From: Amoebophrya sp. A120
Lineage: Eukaryota > Sar > Dinophyceae > Syndiniales > Amoebophryaceae
Length of the DNA stretch: 64,000 nt
Reading direction: 5' to 3'
NCBI GenBank assembly: GCA_905178155.1
Contig: CAJINV010000005.1
Location: forward strand, 5,154,667-5,218,666
Shown here one piece after another: positions 47,601-58,357 of the stretch; position 1 is the first letter of the stretch, and every line of letters begins with the position of its first letter. The notes beneath the pieces were generated by a model. It was not told where the DNA came from. It did not search any database and saw only the letters and a list, made by a program, of their open reading frames with translations. The position numbers were made by a program, and so were the translations under genes.

Positions 47601-50600
47601 AGCTGGATTTGGGATTTTGCATGACAAATGAGGGGAAGGAGTTGTGCACTCCCATAGCATGACCACCAGGTTCCACCTGCACGAGCTCTACCAGATGCTG
47701 GGAGGGCTGGATATGCATTGCAAAAGTATCGTACTCGTATAAATGCATTACAAATCTCCTTAGCATGGGAAATAAAATTTGTAATGCGGATTTGACTTGA
47801 CAAGAAAATTTGTAATGCATGACTGCAATACGAGTACGATGCTTTTGCACAGGATACTGGACGTTGGGAAACAAAGATTGAAAGAGGCGACCACACTCGT
47901 GGTGCAAGGGGTAAAATTGAATATTATCCCACAAGAAAAGTGTTTCACTGTGATGATTGTGCAAGATCTGCATCACAAGTTTCTTGCACATGACACAGAA
48001 AATTTGCCATGCGCGCTTCCAAAGGGAAAACACCGTTAAAGAGACAAGGTCTTGCAGGTTTAGCAAGACAAATAGTTCTGTGTTGCATTCTATGCATCAC
48101 AAGTTCACAGTGAAACAGTTTTTTCTTGCGATAAATATTTCGGGAAGTGTACTGCTCCCGCCGCCACATGATCTTCAGTATCAAATGCAAATATGTCTGG
48201 GTCTGGAAGATTCCGTGATTTGTCATGCTAGTCTGGCATGACTCTGAGCTCTGTATTGCGTGGCCGCGAATAGCTCCTGCAGCTCCCTGTCATGCAAAAA
48301 CGCAGTTTCTCATGCGGAATACGCAACTCAGAAACATGAAAAAAACCTGTCATGCTTGGGAGCGCATTGCAGTGAGCTCACTATTCCCTTCCTTGCATCA
48401 CAAGTTTCCAGACCCAGACATATTTGCAATGCATATTCAGAGGATTACATCAACAGATCCGCTGGACAAAGTGGACTTGAAGTCCATCGTATCACACAAA
48501 AAAAAGGATTACGTTTGTTTGCAATTTAGCAACACAAAGGTGAAGGTCTCTGCATGGGAGAGAAAACCTGTATTGCGGAAATCCTACGGGAATACACGTA
48601 CACAGCTTCTATGCATATCCGGCATGACAGGGCCTGTCTGTCTTGCTATGCCTGCAACATCACAATGTGTAACTGTAACACTTTTTTCTTGTTGGGATAC
48701 ATCAATCCGAACCTCGTGGCGTTCCATCGCCGCTACAAGATATGCCTTGCAAATATGTCTGGGTCTGGAAACCTGTGATGCTGAATGGTCATGAGTGAGC
48801 GCGGCTTTAAGTGCAGCGACGCATGACAAATTTCTCGAACGCTTTCTAATGCGTAGTGCGCATTACAAACTGCGATTTTGCATCACGAAAGAGTTGTGGC
48901 GCTTTTGCTGCTTATGCGCAACACAGATTTTTCACGAATGCAAGGCACGCAATACAGGTTCAACCTTTCCAGACCCAGACAACATATTTGCATTTGATAC
49001 AAGAAAGCTGACTACCACTGCTTGCTCGATTATGGCGGTGTCAGGATCGAAATCGACTTCGACAAAATCGAAAAATTTGTGATGCATAAAATGTAGGGCG
49101 CGTATGGCCTGTGTTGGGAAGCAGGCAAATGAGACCGATTGTAAGCCTGTTGAGGGGTATCCAATGTGCTGCCAGGGTAGCATGACAGGAGCTACCTGCT
49201 TTGCCCAAACAGCATGACCGGCTTGATTTGGGTGCTCGCGAAATTTGTCATGCGCCACTTGGAAACTGAGGCTCCAGCTGACAGCGATTTTGTGCATCAC
49301 AAGTTGTTCGATTTTGTCAATTTCGATTCTGACGCCTCCATATCGACCACGCTTACAATTTTCAAGTGGAGGTAAAAACCGCGATGCAAGTTTTGGACCA
49401 AGCGGTGGAACCCTGGGGCCATTTGTCTTCCTGGGCGCGCAGCAACAGCGAAAAGGCAGAGGAGAATGTGATGAAAGGTGAGAATGGAGGTGGTGCAGAA
49501 GTAGTAGAGACAACGACAAGTGTAGTAAACGCGGAAGAAGCAGCTACTGTTGCAGCTACACCAACTGCACCAAATGACGTAGCGGAGCCAGCGCCGCAAG
49601 AGACCAGTAGTACACAGGAGGGGGTCCCCGTGCGGGAAGAAGATGCTCTTCAGGCAGGTGGAACATCTTCAACACCAGCGAAAATAACCTCTAGCACAAC
49701 TTCCACGATAGCTCCTTCTAGTAGCGCTCCAACGAGTAGAACAGGTTTTTCCCTTGAGCAGGTGCGGCGAAAGCGTCTGGTGAGGGAGCTCTTAGCTGTA
49801 CCTGAAACAACAAGAAATATAGTACCAAAAGATGATCATGAGTCAAAAAGAGGCACAGGAGAACCATCAACGACGACGAGCATCAACTTGGCAAGGCTGT
49901 CTTCCCTACTGCAATATGAATTGCAAAAGTACTTTTATCGTACTCGTATAAATGCATGACAAATTCCCTCAGTGTGAGAAACAAAATCTGTAATGCGGAT
50001 TGACCTTGAGAGAAAAATTTGTATATGCATGACTGCAATTACTACGAGTACGACTGCGAGTGCGATACTCTTGCACAGGATATGCAACTCAATGAGATCG
50101 ATGCAGTGGAGGAACTTTCCGCGAAGCAGCAGGACCTGGTATCAAGGTGAAAAAATCCCCCACCCCATATCAAAAAGGAAATCTGTGATGCGGGATTTGT
50201 GTAAACAAATCACATTTGTCTTGCAGAAAAGCACTGCACGCAGAGCGCAAGCCTAAGGGGGGGCCTTTTGGTGTAGGGGCCTAGCATGGCAGACGTATGC
50301 CCTGCAGGCCTTGCAGCATTACAAATCGCCTGCATATCGCGGCGGACTCTCTGGATTTGCCTTCTGGCAAGACAGACAGGCTCTGTGGTCCCAAATCTGC
50401 ATCACAAATCTTCGGAAGTACATGTTTTCCATATGGGGAGGGGGGATTTTTCCTTACGATACCTGGGGCCGGGGTTTGAGAATCGGCTCTTCGATCGCAT
50501 TCGCCAGCTGTACAGGTTGCAGAGAATCAACAACGAAGTCAACAGCGCGAGGACTTCCGTTAGTGAAGATGGACGAGGTGGTCTGACACATTATGGCGCA

Positions 50601-51121
50601 TCAAGATTAGACCACCCGCGATCTGATGATGTCATGCAGGGCGAGGCACCAGACAATCCTTCTGTGAGGATGCAGACTGAGAAGCAAGATGATTACAACG
50701 ACATCATGAAATATGGAAAGAAATCAGTTTGTCACAGTCACTAACGTGCAGGCTTTGCATGAGAAATTTTTCCAGCATCACAGGTTTTTTCTTGTATTGC
50801 AGAAACACTAGGGAAATCCCTCATGAAGTTCGGCTGTGATGCATTTTTACGCATGGCAGACAGTTTTGTATTGCAAAAATGCGCATGAGTGATCGTGACG
50901 AACTTTTTTTGTTTGATATGAAAGAACCTGCTCCAATAAAGCCCAAACTTCTCCACTGGGCCGGGGAAAACCGGAAGCCCTGGGAGCGTGTGCATTTCTA
51001 CAGTCGGAATGAGTTCGATAAGTTGTGGTGGCTCGAGTACGAGGTAATGATGTCCTACAGCAGCGGTTCTGGAGCTCATTCTCACGCTCGACCAATAAGG
51101 TGCGAAGTCGACGACACGTGA
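38669..51121 (+). CDS. GT8 (glycogenin-like) glycosyltransferase, 1612 aa, 33 exons
   Basis: Removing 32 introners leaves 4839 nt (1613 codons including TGA) open throughout. The N-terminus MQAIVLFLLLLECRS looks like a signal peptide or anchor, so the protein probably acts in the secretory pathway. Residues about 20-555 match nothing I know, though segments such as FLHTLHRFQQMSLPSQFAML look folded. The GT8 domain starts near residue 560 (KFAFLTVLWSNSPKIYIDAVRTLAHSAYRL), has the metal/nucleotide-sugar DxD motif in LVYLDADTLLVEPIDELF (about 718-735), the downstream WFPYINIACMVVRPD motif, and the typical C-terminal KPKLLHWAGENRKPW. Long Ser/Thr/Ala/Glu-rich insertions swell it far beyond the usual 300-600 residues. 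Acceptor and sugar are not predictable. Confidence 0.82.
38930..39197. mobile_element. Introner, family A
   Basis: TSD ATCGGC. Confidence 0.88.
39505..39668. mobile_element. Introner, family B
   Basis: Flanks GAAAG/GAAG, one base lost. Confidence 0.82.
39799..39921. mobile_element. Short degenerate introner (123 bp)
   Basis: Flanks CGG/CGG. Only the internal TTTGTGATGCAT and GCATGACAA words tie it to the others. Removal keeps the frame. Confidence 0.55.
40130..40394. mobile_element. Introner, family A
   Basis: TSD ACGTGC. Confidence 0.88.
40471..40678. mobile_element. Introner, family F
   Basis: TSD AGAGCA. Confidence 0.85.
40881..41185. mobile_element. Introner, family D
   Basis: Direct repeat of 10 bp (CCACTCCTGG), the longest TSD-like repeat at an introner here; the final TA of the element appears lost. 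Confidence 0.85.
41238..41482. mobile_element. Introner, family A
   Basis: TSD TGATT. Confidence 0.87.
41528..41665. mobile_element. Introner, family B
   Basis: TSD GTCGA; 138 bp. Confidence 0.87.
41718..41904. mobile_element. Introner, family L
   Basis: TSD CGAA. Ends CACAGAAAAAAGCCGGCAGG and CCTGCCAGCTTTTTTCTCTG. Confidence 0.8.
41953..42104. mobile_element. Introner, family B
   Basis: TSD GAGAT. Confidence 0.87.
42127..42381. mobile_element. Introner, family A
   Basis: TSD TGTGG. The exon between this and the preceding element is only 17 nt. Confidence 0.87.
42708..42969. mobile_element. Introner, family A
   Basis: Flanks AACTC/ATCTC. Confidence 0.83.
43050..43202. mobile_element. Introner, family B
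   Basis: TSD CGTCC. Confidence 0.88.
43301..43622. mobile_element. Introner, family E
   Basis: TSD AGAGG. An imperfect right arm carries an extra TAGTATACC stretch. Confidence 0.83.
43747..43982. mobile_element. Introner, family G
   Basis: TSD CTGGC. Confidence 0.87.
44218..44551. mobile_element. Introner, family E
   Basis: TSD ACTGCT. It splits the catalytic DADTLL motif region. Confidence 0.87.
44595..44744. mobile_element. Introner, family B
   Basis: TSD TGACG. Confidence 0.88.
44918..45154. mobile_element. Introner, family A, diverged left end
   Basis: TSD GCGGG. Left TGTCTGAATCTGGAAG. Confidence 0.85.
45286..45589. mobile_element. Introner, family C
   Basis: TSD GCGG. Confidence 0.82.
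46390..46667. mobile_element. Introner, family C
   Basis: TSD CATGA. Confidence 0.88.
46746..47053. mobile_element. Introner, family H
   Basis: TSD TGGCA. Cleanest H copy: AATGAAAAATGCCCCCACCC and GGGTGGGGGCATTTTTCC. Confidence 0.87.
47158..47409. mobile_element. Introner, family A
   Basis: TSD CGGA. Left arm has an ACAGAAAC insertion before ATGTCTGGGTCT. Confidence 0.83.
47442..47656. mobile_element. Introner, family G
   Basis: TSD GCATG. The exon before it is 28 nt. Confidence 0.87.
47712..47856. mobile_element. Introner, family B
   Basis: TSD CTGGA. Confidence 0.87.
47925..48133. mobile_element. Introner, family F
   Basis: TSD AATAT. Confidence 0.87.
48179..48435. mobile_element. Introner, family A
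   Basis: TSD TTCAG. Confidence 0.88.
48489..48699. mobile_element. Introner, family L
   Basis: TSD CATC, read as the CATC ending the left exon and CATC at 48700-48703. Right end GTAACACTTTTTTCTTG. Confidence 0.75.
48741..48998. mobile_element. Introner, family A
   Basis: TSD ACAAGA. Confidence 0.87.
49030..49342. mobile_element. Introner, family D
   Basis: TSD TCGA. Interior is inverted relative to the D element at 36755. Confidence 0.85.
49915..50082. mobile_element. Introner, family B
   Basis: TSD TGCAA. Confidence 0.87.
50140..50461. mobile_element. Introner, family E
   Basis: TSD CCTGG. Confidence 0.87.
50712..50917. mobile_element. Introner, family N
   Basis: TSD ATGAAA. Ends AAAGAAATCAGTTTGTCAC and GTGACGAACTTTTTTTG; only copy recognised here. 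Confidence 0.78.
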
Positions 51122-53686
51122 CATGCTGAAGCTGATTATCCTGCTCGTCTCGCGTAAAGGACCACGACGTGCAACATCATCTTCACACAAGTATAAAAAA
51201 GCGCTAGCAATAAAGCTGCCTGTGGAAACTCCTGCGAGAGAATTTTTGCACAGGAGCAACGAGCACTCCTCGCGATAAGAATCCACCTACGTTTTAAGTA
51301 CAAAAATCAATGCGCTGCAGTACTGAACGCACTACCAGCGCATTCGTCATTCTGTGCATCAGACGGACATACAAATATTAGAGTTCCCTGCTTCTGTCGC
51401 AAGCAGTGCTTCTGTCCGAAGCAGGGCTGTACAAGTGAAGTTTTAGACCTGTCGTCGGTCGAGTGATAAGATGAGTCGGTCGAAATACGTTCACACAATG
51501 TCAATCTCGTCCTAAATGTCACGCGAACTACTTTCGGTAAAAAATACTAGTTTTCATCATACAGATGAGGAACCGTCGGAAATAAATCAAGGACTTTTAA
51601 TATTCGTACAAGAAGTAGACCTTGAGTAGTAGACTAGACAGAGACAGTGGTCTGAACCGACCCCAGCAAAGGTTGTTGTGCTCGGTTGTCGTGTGGAAAG
51701 TAAAAGAACTTCGGTGCCCTGGTGGATGTGCTCGGTTTTCGTCCGTGTTTGCTGGAAAGGAGTCCGTTACGTTTAAAGTAAAAGCATCGCAGCGCTCGGT
51801 CGTCGTGTGGTAAAAAATGCTTCGGTGTAAAAAGAATTACAAAGGTCAAAGCGTTATTTGCTTTGCTAAAATTCTTGCATTCGTCTCTGTATCTTTACTT
51901 CGGTGCAGTACTAGACTTTGCAAGTAGAAGAACTACAACTATCGGTCCGCCTCGCTTGGTCGTACAAATACCCTATATACTATACGGCAAGGAAAGTGAT
52001 TGGCGCCTAGCTCGATTTCTACTAGTAAAATCTTACTAGTAAGGAAAATCCGAGAATTTTATTAGTACACAACGTTGCTAGTAATCTTATCCGGACAAGC
52101 AAGCAAAAAAACTACTAGTAAGCGTACTAGTAGAGAGTTTACTAGGAGAAAGCTTACTAGTAGAAAACTGCCTCGCGGGCCGGCTCGCCCCGAGCTTGCG
52201 CCACAGAGCTCGCCCGCACTGCTTGCTTCCTTTGCCCCCTGTGGAGAAACTAGCGCCGAGCAAATAGTACCTGTGTGGTAGCGCGGGACGTGGCGCTCCT
52301 TCCCGGGAAAAGGGGGCGCAGCCGTGGGAGGGAAAGGACTTATTTGTCTGACTGAGGGTGGCGCGCTACGCGCTGGCGCGCCCGCAGGTTCAGGCGAACT
52401 AGCTCCGGCCCCGCCACGGTGCCGGTAGGGGGTTTGCGCTTTGTTTGGGTGGCCATGTTTTGCCTCGCGGGGGCGGCCCCCTCTTGGTGTGGATGCTCCG
52501 GCCGCCCTGAACGAAGAAAAAAGCGCCTTTTCTCAGTGCCCTAAATGGTTACTCCACACAGCGCGCCCAGTCCCATTGTGCTGGTTGCACCTGGCTGGCT
52601 GGCCAGGTTCTTTGTCGCGCAGTTTCCCCAGCTGCGCCCCTGTGGGCCCCGTCAAAAGCACCCCCACCGCCCTGGAAGCGTATACTAGAATGAGGAGCAG
52701 CCGCCCGCAAGGCTCGCAGCTTGGGGGGGTGCTCGCAAATTCATTCTTGGGAACCGCCCGGAAGGCTCTCCCCCTCCCACGTTGGGGCGGCCCCGGGCGT
52801 TTTTTCTGTTTCCCGGAGCTTCTCCTGCTCCTGGGGCCCGGGGCGGGCGGCTGTCACGCATTTGTCTTTCTCTAGGGGCGGGGCTCAGGCGCCCGGAAAA
52901 GCCCTGCGCCTGTAGAGTTTTCGCCCCCTCCTCTCCCCTTCCCCGCGACTGAGGACGCAGCCTTCCTAGTAGGAAATCGGGCCCATCTTCTTCTTGTCTA
53001 CTCCATACCTTTCCGGCGGTCGCGGAGCGACCGCCCGTGCTAGATACAACTATCGGTCCGCCTCGCTTCGTCGTGCAAAAAATTGCAGTTACGCAACATG
53101 TGTTTTTTGTACTCCTGTAGTCATCAATAAAAAACCGAAGCTTTTTCCGTTCATCCCCACAGGTACAATATCTTCCTGTACTTTCACAACACCCGAACGA
53201 CTTATTTTGCCTTTCATCTGCACGACGAAATTCAAATTATACCTCAAAATATCTCCCCCAAGAACGTACGAAGAAGAACTACGAAATTCAATCAACTTGC
53301 ACCATAAAAATGTGGAACAACATCGAAATACTATAGCGACTTGTTTTGAACGAAGACCCCATCTTAATTCGAGACAGCACAAGATCATATTAAACTGTGA
53401 CACTGGACGAGGTGCAGTGGTGGTGCGCGTGCTCAAAATATACTTAAGTAGAGGTACTAGACCCAGCAAGAGCAACAGGGTTTTCGTGCATAGTATTATC
53501 GACTCCTTGCGCCAAAATAGAGCGACGACTCCTGCAACGAACGCGGCTCCTGTGAGGAAGGAAAGACGGCACGATACCAAGAACGACCCTACGTCGAGCA
53601 CTGGGTTCTAGTACGTGTCCCCGGCAAGAACTATCCTTGACATCTTTCCACCAAACGAGTTGTAGTGCTTGCAGTTGGCCGCAAAA
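51122..53686. other. Intergenic with repeats and GC-rich block
   Basis: A 24-bp motif containing CTATCGGTCCGCCTCGCTT is repeated at 51934-51957 and 53045-53068 and brackets a GC-rich segment (about 52180-52970) with no convincing gene. GTGCTCGGTTGTCGTGTGG-type words recur at 51675-51815. An open stretch at 53000-53600 lacks coding character. Confidence 0.45.
52015..52170. repeat. Interspersed ACTAGTA motif cluster
   Basis: About ten TACTAGTA-like words (exact or one mismatch), spaced 10-20 bp, immediately left of the GC-rich block. Confidence 0.7.
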
Positions 53687-56210
53687 ATGTGCTGCCATCG
53701 CGACGGTGAGACGACCACAGCGGGCGAGGAGGAGAAGAGTAGCATGACCTACCGCAACTCGGCGGGGCGTACGGAGCGGCTCTCTTCTAGCCGCGAACTG
53801 CGGGGGTCCATCGAGTCGGATTCTACCTACTCCAGCTACTCCTCTGAGGCCCTGCCGTACGACGAGGATTTGGTTGTCATCTCGAACAAGCTATGAAATG
53901 CAAAAGTATCGTACTCGTAGTAATTGCATTTATGCATTACAAATCGCTTTGTCGAGGTAAATCAGGATTACAAATTTGATTTGTATTGCTTGGCTAACTT
54001 GTAATGCAATTTATACGAGTAGTATGCTTTTGCAATGCATACAAGCACGTTGGGTGCTGCTACTGCCTGAACACCACGGTGTGGCTCTTGCTGGGGGGGT
54101 ATCAAATGCAAAAATGTCTGGGTCGGGAAGAGCCAAACTTGTGATGCTGCATTTGGATGCTAAAAAAAGCTGTATTGCATGACCAGCAAGAGAATTCAAA
54201 TTTGGCTACGCGGAGAGGGCATTTCTCATGCTGGATGCGCATAGATAAGCGCTCAAAACATCGGTGATGTTATGGCATACATCACAGACATCATGGATCA
54301 TGGAAAATGTGCATGACAAAGTTGTGCTCTTCCAGACCCAGACACTTTTGCATTTGATAGTGGGTTGGAGATGTTCATTTTCTGGTGCCTTGCCGGCCTG
54401 GCTTGCGCCCTCAGCATCGTGGGATTTTCCTGGGCCAAGAAGTGCTTCAGCATTGCCTGCATCGTTCTCATGCCGTGGAAAAAGTCGGGCCGCGGGGTCG
54501 TCTATCAAATGCAAATATGTCTGGGTCTGGAAACTTGTGATGCTGTTTGGCGCATAATCATGTGGACGCCTTCATTGACAGCCAAGCATGACAAGTTTCC
54601 GAGTCACTATAATGTTGCCTATCCGCATGACAAACTGCGTTTCTGCATTCGAGAGAAGTGTGGCTTTATTTGGGTGGCGTGCATGACAGACTTGAGAGCC
54701 ATGCTAGCCGTGCATGACAAGCCTTGCATTCTTCCAGACCCGGACATATTTGCAATGCATATCGTCAAGAAGCACATTTACTACATCCGGAACGTGCGCT
54801 ATCGCAAGAAAAAACTGTTTCACTGTATTAAACTTGTGATGCATGGAATGCAACGCAGACGCATTTGTCTTGCTACTCATGCAAGACATTGTCTTTTTCA
54901 ATGTGTTTTCCCTTAGGTAGTACGCATGGCAGGTTTATTCCCTTGTCATGTGTAACGAACTTGTAATGCAAAAGTTGCAAAGTCCTCACAGTGAAACAGT
55001 TTTTTCTCACGATATGCGCCCAAATTACTGCGGGATTTTCATGTGGTACGTGTTTCCGCTGTGTGCTCTATCAAATGCAAAAATGACTTGGTCTGGAAGA
55101 GTGCAGACATTTGTGATGCAGTTTTTGCCTAGCCCAGATCGTCTGGCATGCAAGCCCTAGCATCACAGATTCCGAGCAGATATAATCCCAATGCCTAATC
55201 CGCATGAAAAGTGCCGCCTTTCTGTAACAGGAAGCGAGGCCTTTTGCTGACCATGCATGACAGATTTTGTCATGATGTAGAATTCGCATTACAAATTCGA
55301 ATCCTTCCAGAGCCAGACATATTTGCAATGCATATGCTCCGATCCTGAGCATTCTGCACCTGGTGTTTGCCCTCTTGAACCTGCTCACGCTGATCGGCAT
55401 TCCCTTTATCAAGTGCAAAAATGTCTGGGTCTGGAAGAGTCCGTGTTTGTCATGCTTGTCTGGAGTGACTCTTAAATCTGTCATGCACGTTACCCAAACG
55501 CCCCATTTATCTGTGATGCAGAATCACAGTTTGTCATGCAGAATAGGCAACACCTAGAAGCTCAGAAACTTGTCATGCTGAGCCAGCACTTGTGGCCTCA
55601 TCATGAGACGCCACCCAGCATCACAAGTTTCCAGACCCAGATATTTTTACATTTGATTCCCTTCGCCTACCAGCATTTCAAGTGGGCCGCGATGGTGTGG
55701 CGGTGCGGGGCCATCGCGCTTACCCTCGATATCAATTGCAAATACTGAATATCCCCCCTTGATGCTGTAGTGGTGGTCTGGAACAAGAACATTTATTTTG
55801 CCACACCACTTGTCGTTGTCCACCTCACATGCAGCTCATCTGCTGGCGCGGACAGGAAAAAAAGACCTGTCATCGACATGTAACGCTACCGCGCTATTCT
55901 TTTGTGATGCAAAAACGATGTTTCTTTGATGTGTTTCTCATGCATTTTACGCAAGTGACCTAGGCTTAGCACTAGCTGCTCAGAAATTTGTCAACTACAT
56001 GCGTGTCCTCGGCCCCATGAAAATATTGGAGGTTGGTTGTTAAGTATGATGCGCATCAAAGTCAAAGAAACTAGCACGACAATCGTTTAATATTCCAGAC
56101 GTCCAGGGGGATAGTACTTATTTGCACTCTCGATACTCGAGGAGGCCGAGCAACTGACTGGGAGCTACGCGAAAGCGGGATACGACTCCGAAGAAAATGA
56201 TGACTACTAA
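53687..56210 (+). CDS. YccF/DUF307-type inner-membrane domain protein, 226 aa
   Basis: Exons 53687-53891, 54047-54099, 54365-54502, 54767-54799, 55020-55068, 55340-55406, 55664-55729 and 56141-56210 total 681 nt ending in TAA. After a Ser/Glu-rich N-terminus (about 70 residues) come two copies of the YccF pattern: NTTVWLLLGG...FWCLAGLACALSIVGFSWAKKCFSIACIVLMPW (about 79-125) and IFMWYVFPLCAPILSILHLVFALLNLLTLIGIPFAYQHFKWA (about 155-196). The paired hydrophobic spans each followed by IG(F/I)xxxxxxFK are diagnostic of the family, known mainly from bacterial inner-membrane proteins of unknown function. An acidic tail (SEENDDY) follows. GCAAAAATG context supports the start. Seven introners interrupt it. 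Confidence 0.78.
53892..54040. mobile_element. Introner, family B
   Basis: TSD ACAAGC. Confidence 0.88.
54100..54359. mobile_element. Introner, family A
   Basis: Flanks GGGGG/GTGGG. Confidence 0.83.
54503..54761. mobile_element. Introner, family A
   Basis: TSD TCGTC. Confidence 0.88.
54800..55014. mobile_element. Introner, family F
   Basis: TSD TGCGC. Confidence 0.87.
55069..55334. mobile_element. Introner, family A
   Basis: TSD TGCTC. Confidence 0.87.
55407..55657. mobile_element. Introner, family A
   Basis: TSD TCCCTT. Confidence 0.88.
55730..56135. mobile_element. Introner, family A, diverged and long (406 bp)
   Basis: TSD CTCGA. Termini decayed (GCAAATACTGAATATCC; CCAGACGTCCAGG) yet frame-preserving. 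Confidence 0.75.
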
Positions 56211-56217
56211 GAATGTA

Positions 56218-56499
56218 GTATCAAATGCAAAAATGTCTAGACGTCTGGAAGGTTGGAACTTGTGATGCTAACTTTGGACTCTACAAAAATCTGTATTGCA
56301 TGACGGACCAGCAAGAGGAGTCTACTGTTTGTGCTACGCAGGGAGGGCTGCATTTGTCATGCGGCGTGGGTACTATCAGGAAGCCCTCTAAATAAAATCT
56401 GTGATGCTAGGTCGTGCATTACAGACATCCATCCTGGGTCATGCAAAATATGCATGACAAACCCGGCAACATTCCAGACCCAGACGCTTTTGCGTTTGA
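56218..56499. mobile_element. Introner, family A, in the 3' untranslated region
   Basis: Starts a few bases after the TAA at 56208-56210. TSD ATGTAG (56212-56217 and about 56500-56505). Confidence 0.8.
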
Positions 56500-56609
56500 T
56501 ATGTAGTGTAGTAGTACTTACTACAACCGAAGCGACGACGAGGAGAGCGACTGAGAAGAGACGACTCGCCTAGGAACTACTGCTACAAAAAAACGCGGAA
56601 AAGAATATT

Positions 56610-56846
56610 ATGGATTCAATCATTCAAGTTATTGTTCATCTTCATACGCAAGTAGATCAAGTCCGCCGGCGCAGCACCATCAATCCGGAAGTTGTACCAG
56701 ACCTCCACTCGGATTTTTTACTATTTTCACCAGATGTACCACTACATCAAACGACTGAGCAGCAGCAGCAGTCCACCAAAGTGCATAGTTTACTAATGTC
56801 TGTGTTATCTAAAAGTAGTTCTACTAAGTGCAGCGGACTGTTCTGA
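56610..56846 (+). CDS. Doubtful ORF, 78 aa
   Basis: MDSIIQVIVHLHTQVDQVRRRS... with a QQQQ run. It lies just after the 3'-UTR introner of the YccF-type gene and may be untranslated. Confidence 0.2.
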   Translation: MDSIIQVIVHLHTQVDQVRRRSTINPEVVPDLHSDFLLFSPDVPLHQTTEQQQQSTKVHSLLMSVLSKSSSTKCSGLF

Positions 56847-58200
56847 AAATGAATTAAAGAGCAGGTTCATTTTATTTTGGTTTTGCATTTTACTTTTTGT
56901 TTTTTATACATTTAACATTTTCATCATCCATTATTGTAAAAATTGTTCTACGAAAATAGAGTAGCGAAGATTTTGAATATCCTTATAATTGCCTATATAA
57001 TTAAGTTTAAAACTCACTACACGAATGTTCTTGTAAGTATGTTTTCGGTTTTTTAGCATTGAAGACGAAGAGGAGAATTTTTTGCACTTTTGTTCCCGCT
57101 TGCCTGCGAGATTTTATACCTGAATACTACTTCAATCAGCTTCAGAAGTCGCCGCTGAATGTGTTGTCTTCGTGGTGGCTGCTTACTGAAATATAGTACT
57201 TCCGTCGAGGCGCGGCAGGGAGGACCACCTGAAGCAACGTACAAACAAGCTGCGTCGAGGTTGTAGTGTCGATGGTACTATCATCTCGAGGAAAGTTGGG
57301 TAAGAAGTCATTCGAGTAGAAACAATAAACAAAGTACTTTGTACCAGCTAAAAATGTCACTAAATTTTGTATTGCCGGCAAATTGTTTATACGACCGGCG
57401 CTCCTGAGCAAGAGACTATCAGGCAGCAGTGTCCGCTAGCGAGGAGGACGTGCAGATCATGGACCACTTACAAGACACAAAATGCAAACAGCATCAAGCG
57501 GCCTGTTGCCCGCAGCTGCGCGCATTGAATAAAGACCGTGGTTGTGATTCAGATTGTAATCGACCCGAGGAGTGGTCCAACTTGTTGTACTAGCGAAAAC
57601 ACATTTGAAGACGATGCTGCTGCCATCAGGATGAACTGTACATTCATAAAACTACCGGCGAGCCACGGCGGAGGGAGCGGTCGATTGTTTTGGAGACCAC
57701 TAGCGTGACGCCGACCTTCCGTGAGTACAGGGAGGACAGACACCTCCTAAGTTGTTCGAAAGATCGTGAAAGGCCACGGAAGATGGTGCAGCGGGTTCTT
57801 CGGCTTCCCTCACGACCCTTTTGGTGCATCGTTGAGTGGTTCGTTTTCCCAGTAGTCGTGACCACAGGTGCATCAAATACAAAACAGTGCCAGAAGTCGG
57901 GCAAATGAATACGAGGGTGCAGCTGGGACGTACTTGTAGTTACCCCAAGCAAGCAAATAAGCAAGGAACCACAGTGGAGGGCGTTGTAGTATCTCTGTCT
58001 GAAAAATCCGATTCCTAGCTCTTGGTCTTGACTCCAAAAGTAGACGTAGCATGTCGCATTTGCATTGCAAAGCAGCGAGCATAAAGAACGCCCGACCTGT
58101 GCCTGTCATCCTGGCGCAAGGCAAGGGCTCTTGCAATTATATGGCAAGCGAAAAATAGATAAGATCGGTAATGGTACGACGGCTCACTGTCACTCGGTCG

Positions 58201-58260
58201 ATATTGCAATGATTTGTAAAAGCTATCGGTCCGCATCTTCGCTCGGTCCATCTCTGATTG
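58201..58260. repeat. 60-bp direct repeat, left copy
   Basis: Contains AAAAGCTATCGGTCCGCATC. One mismatch from the right copy. Confidence 0.9.
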
Positions 58261-58357
58261 GCGCCCGGGAGGGCTTTTCGGCCCACCTGCTGTGGCTATC
58301 CCGCATGCTATGGTGGGTCGGAAGGTGCCAGAAGGTGGGGCCCAAAATGTGGCCTGG

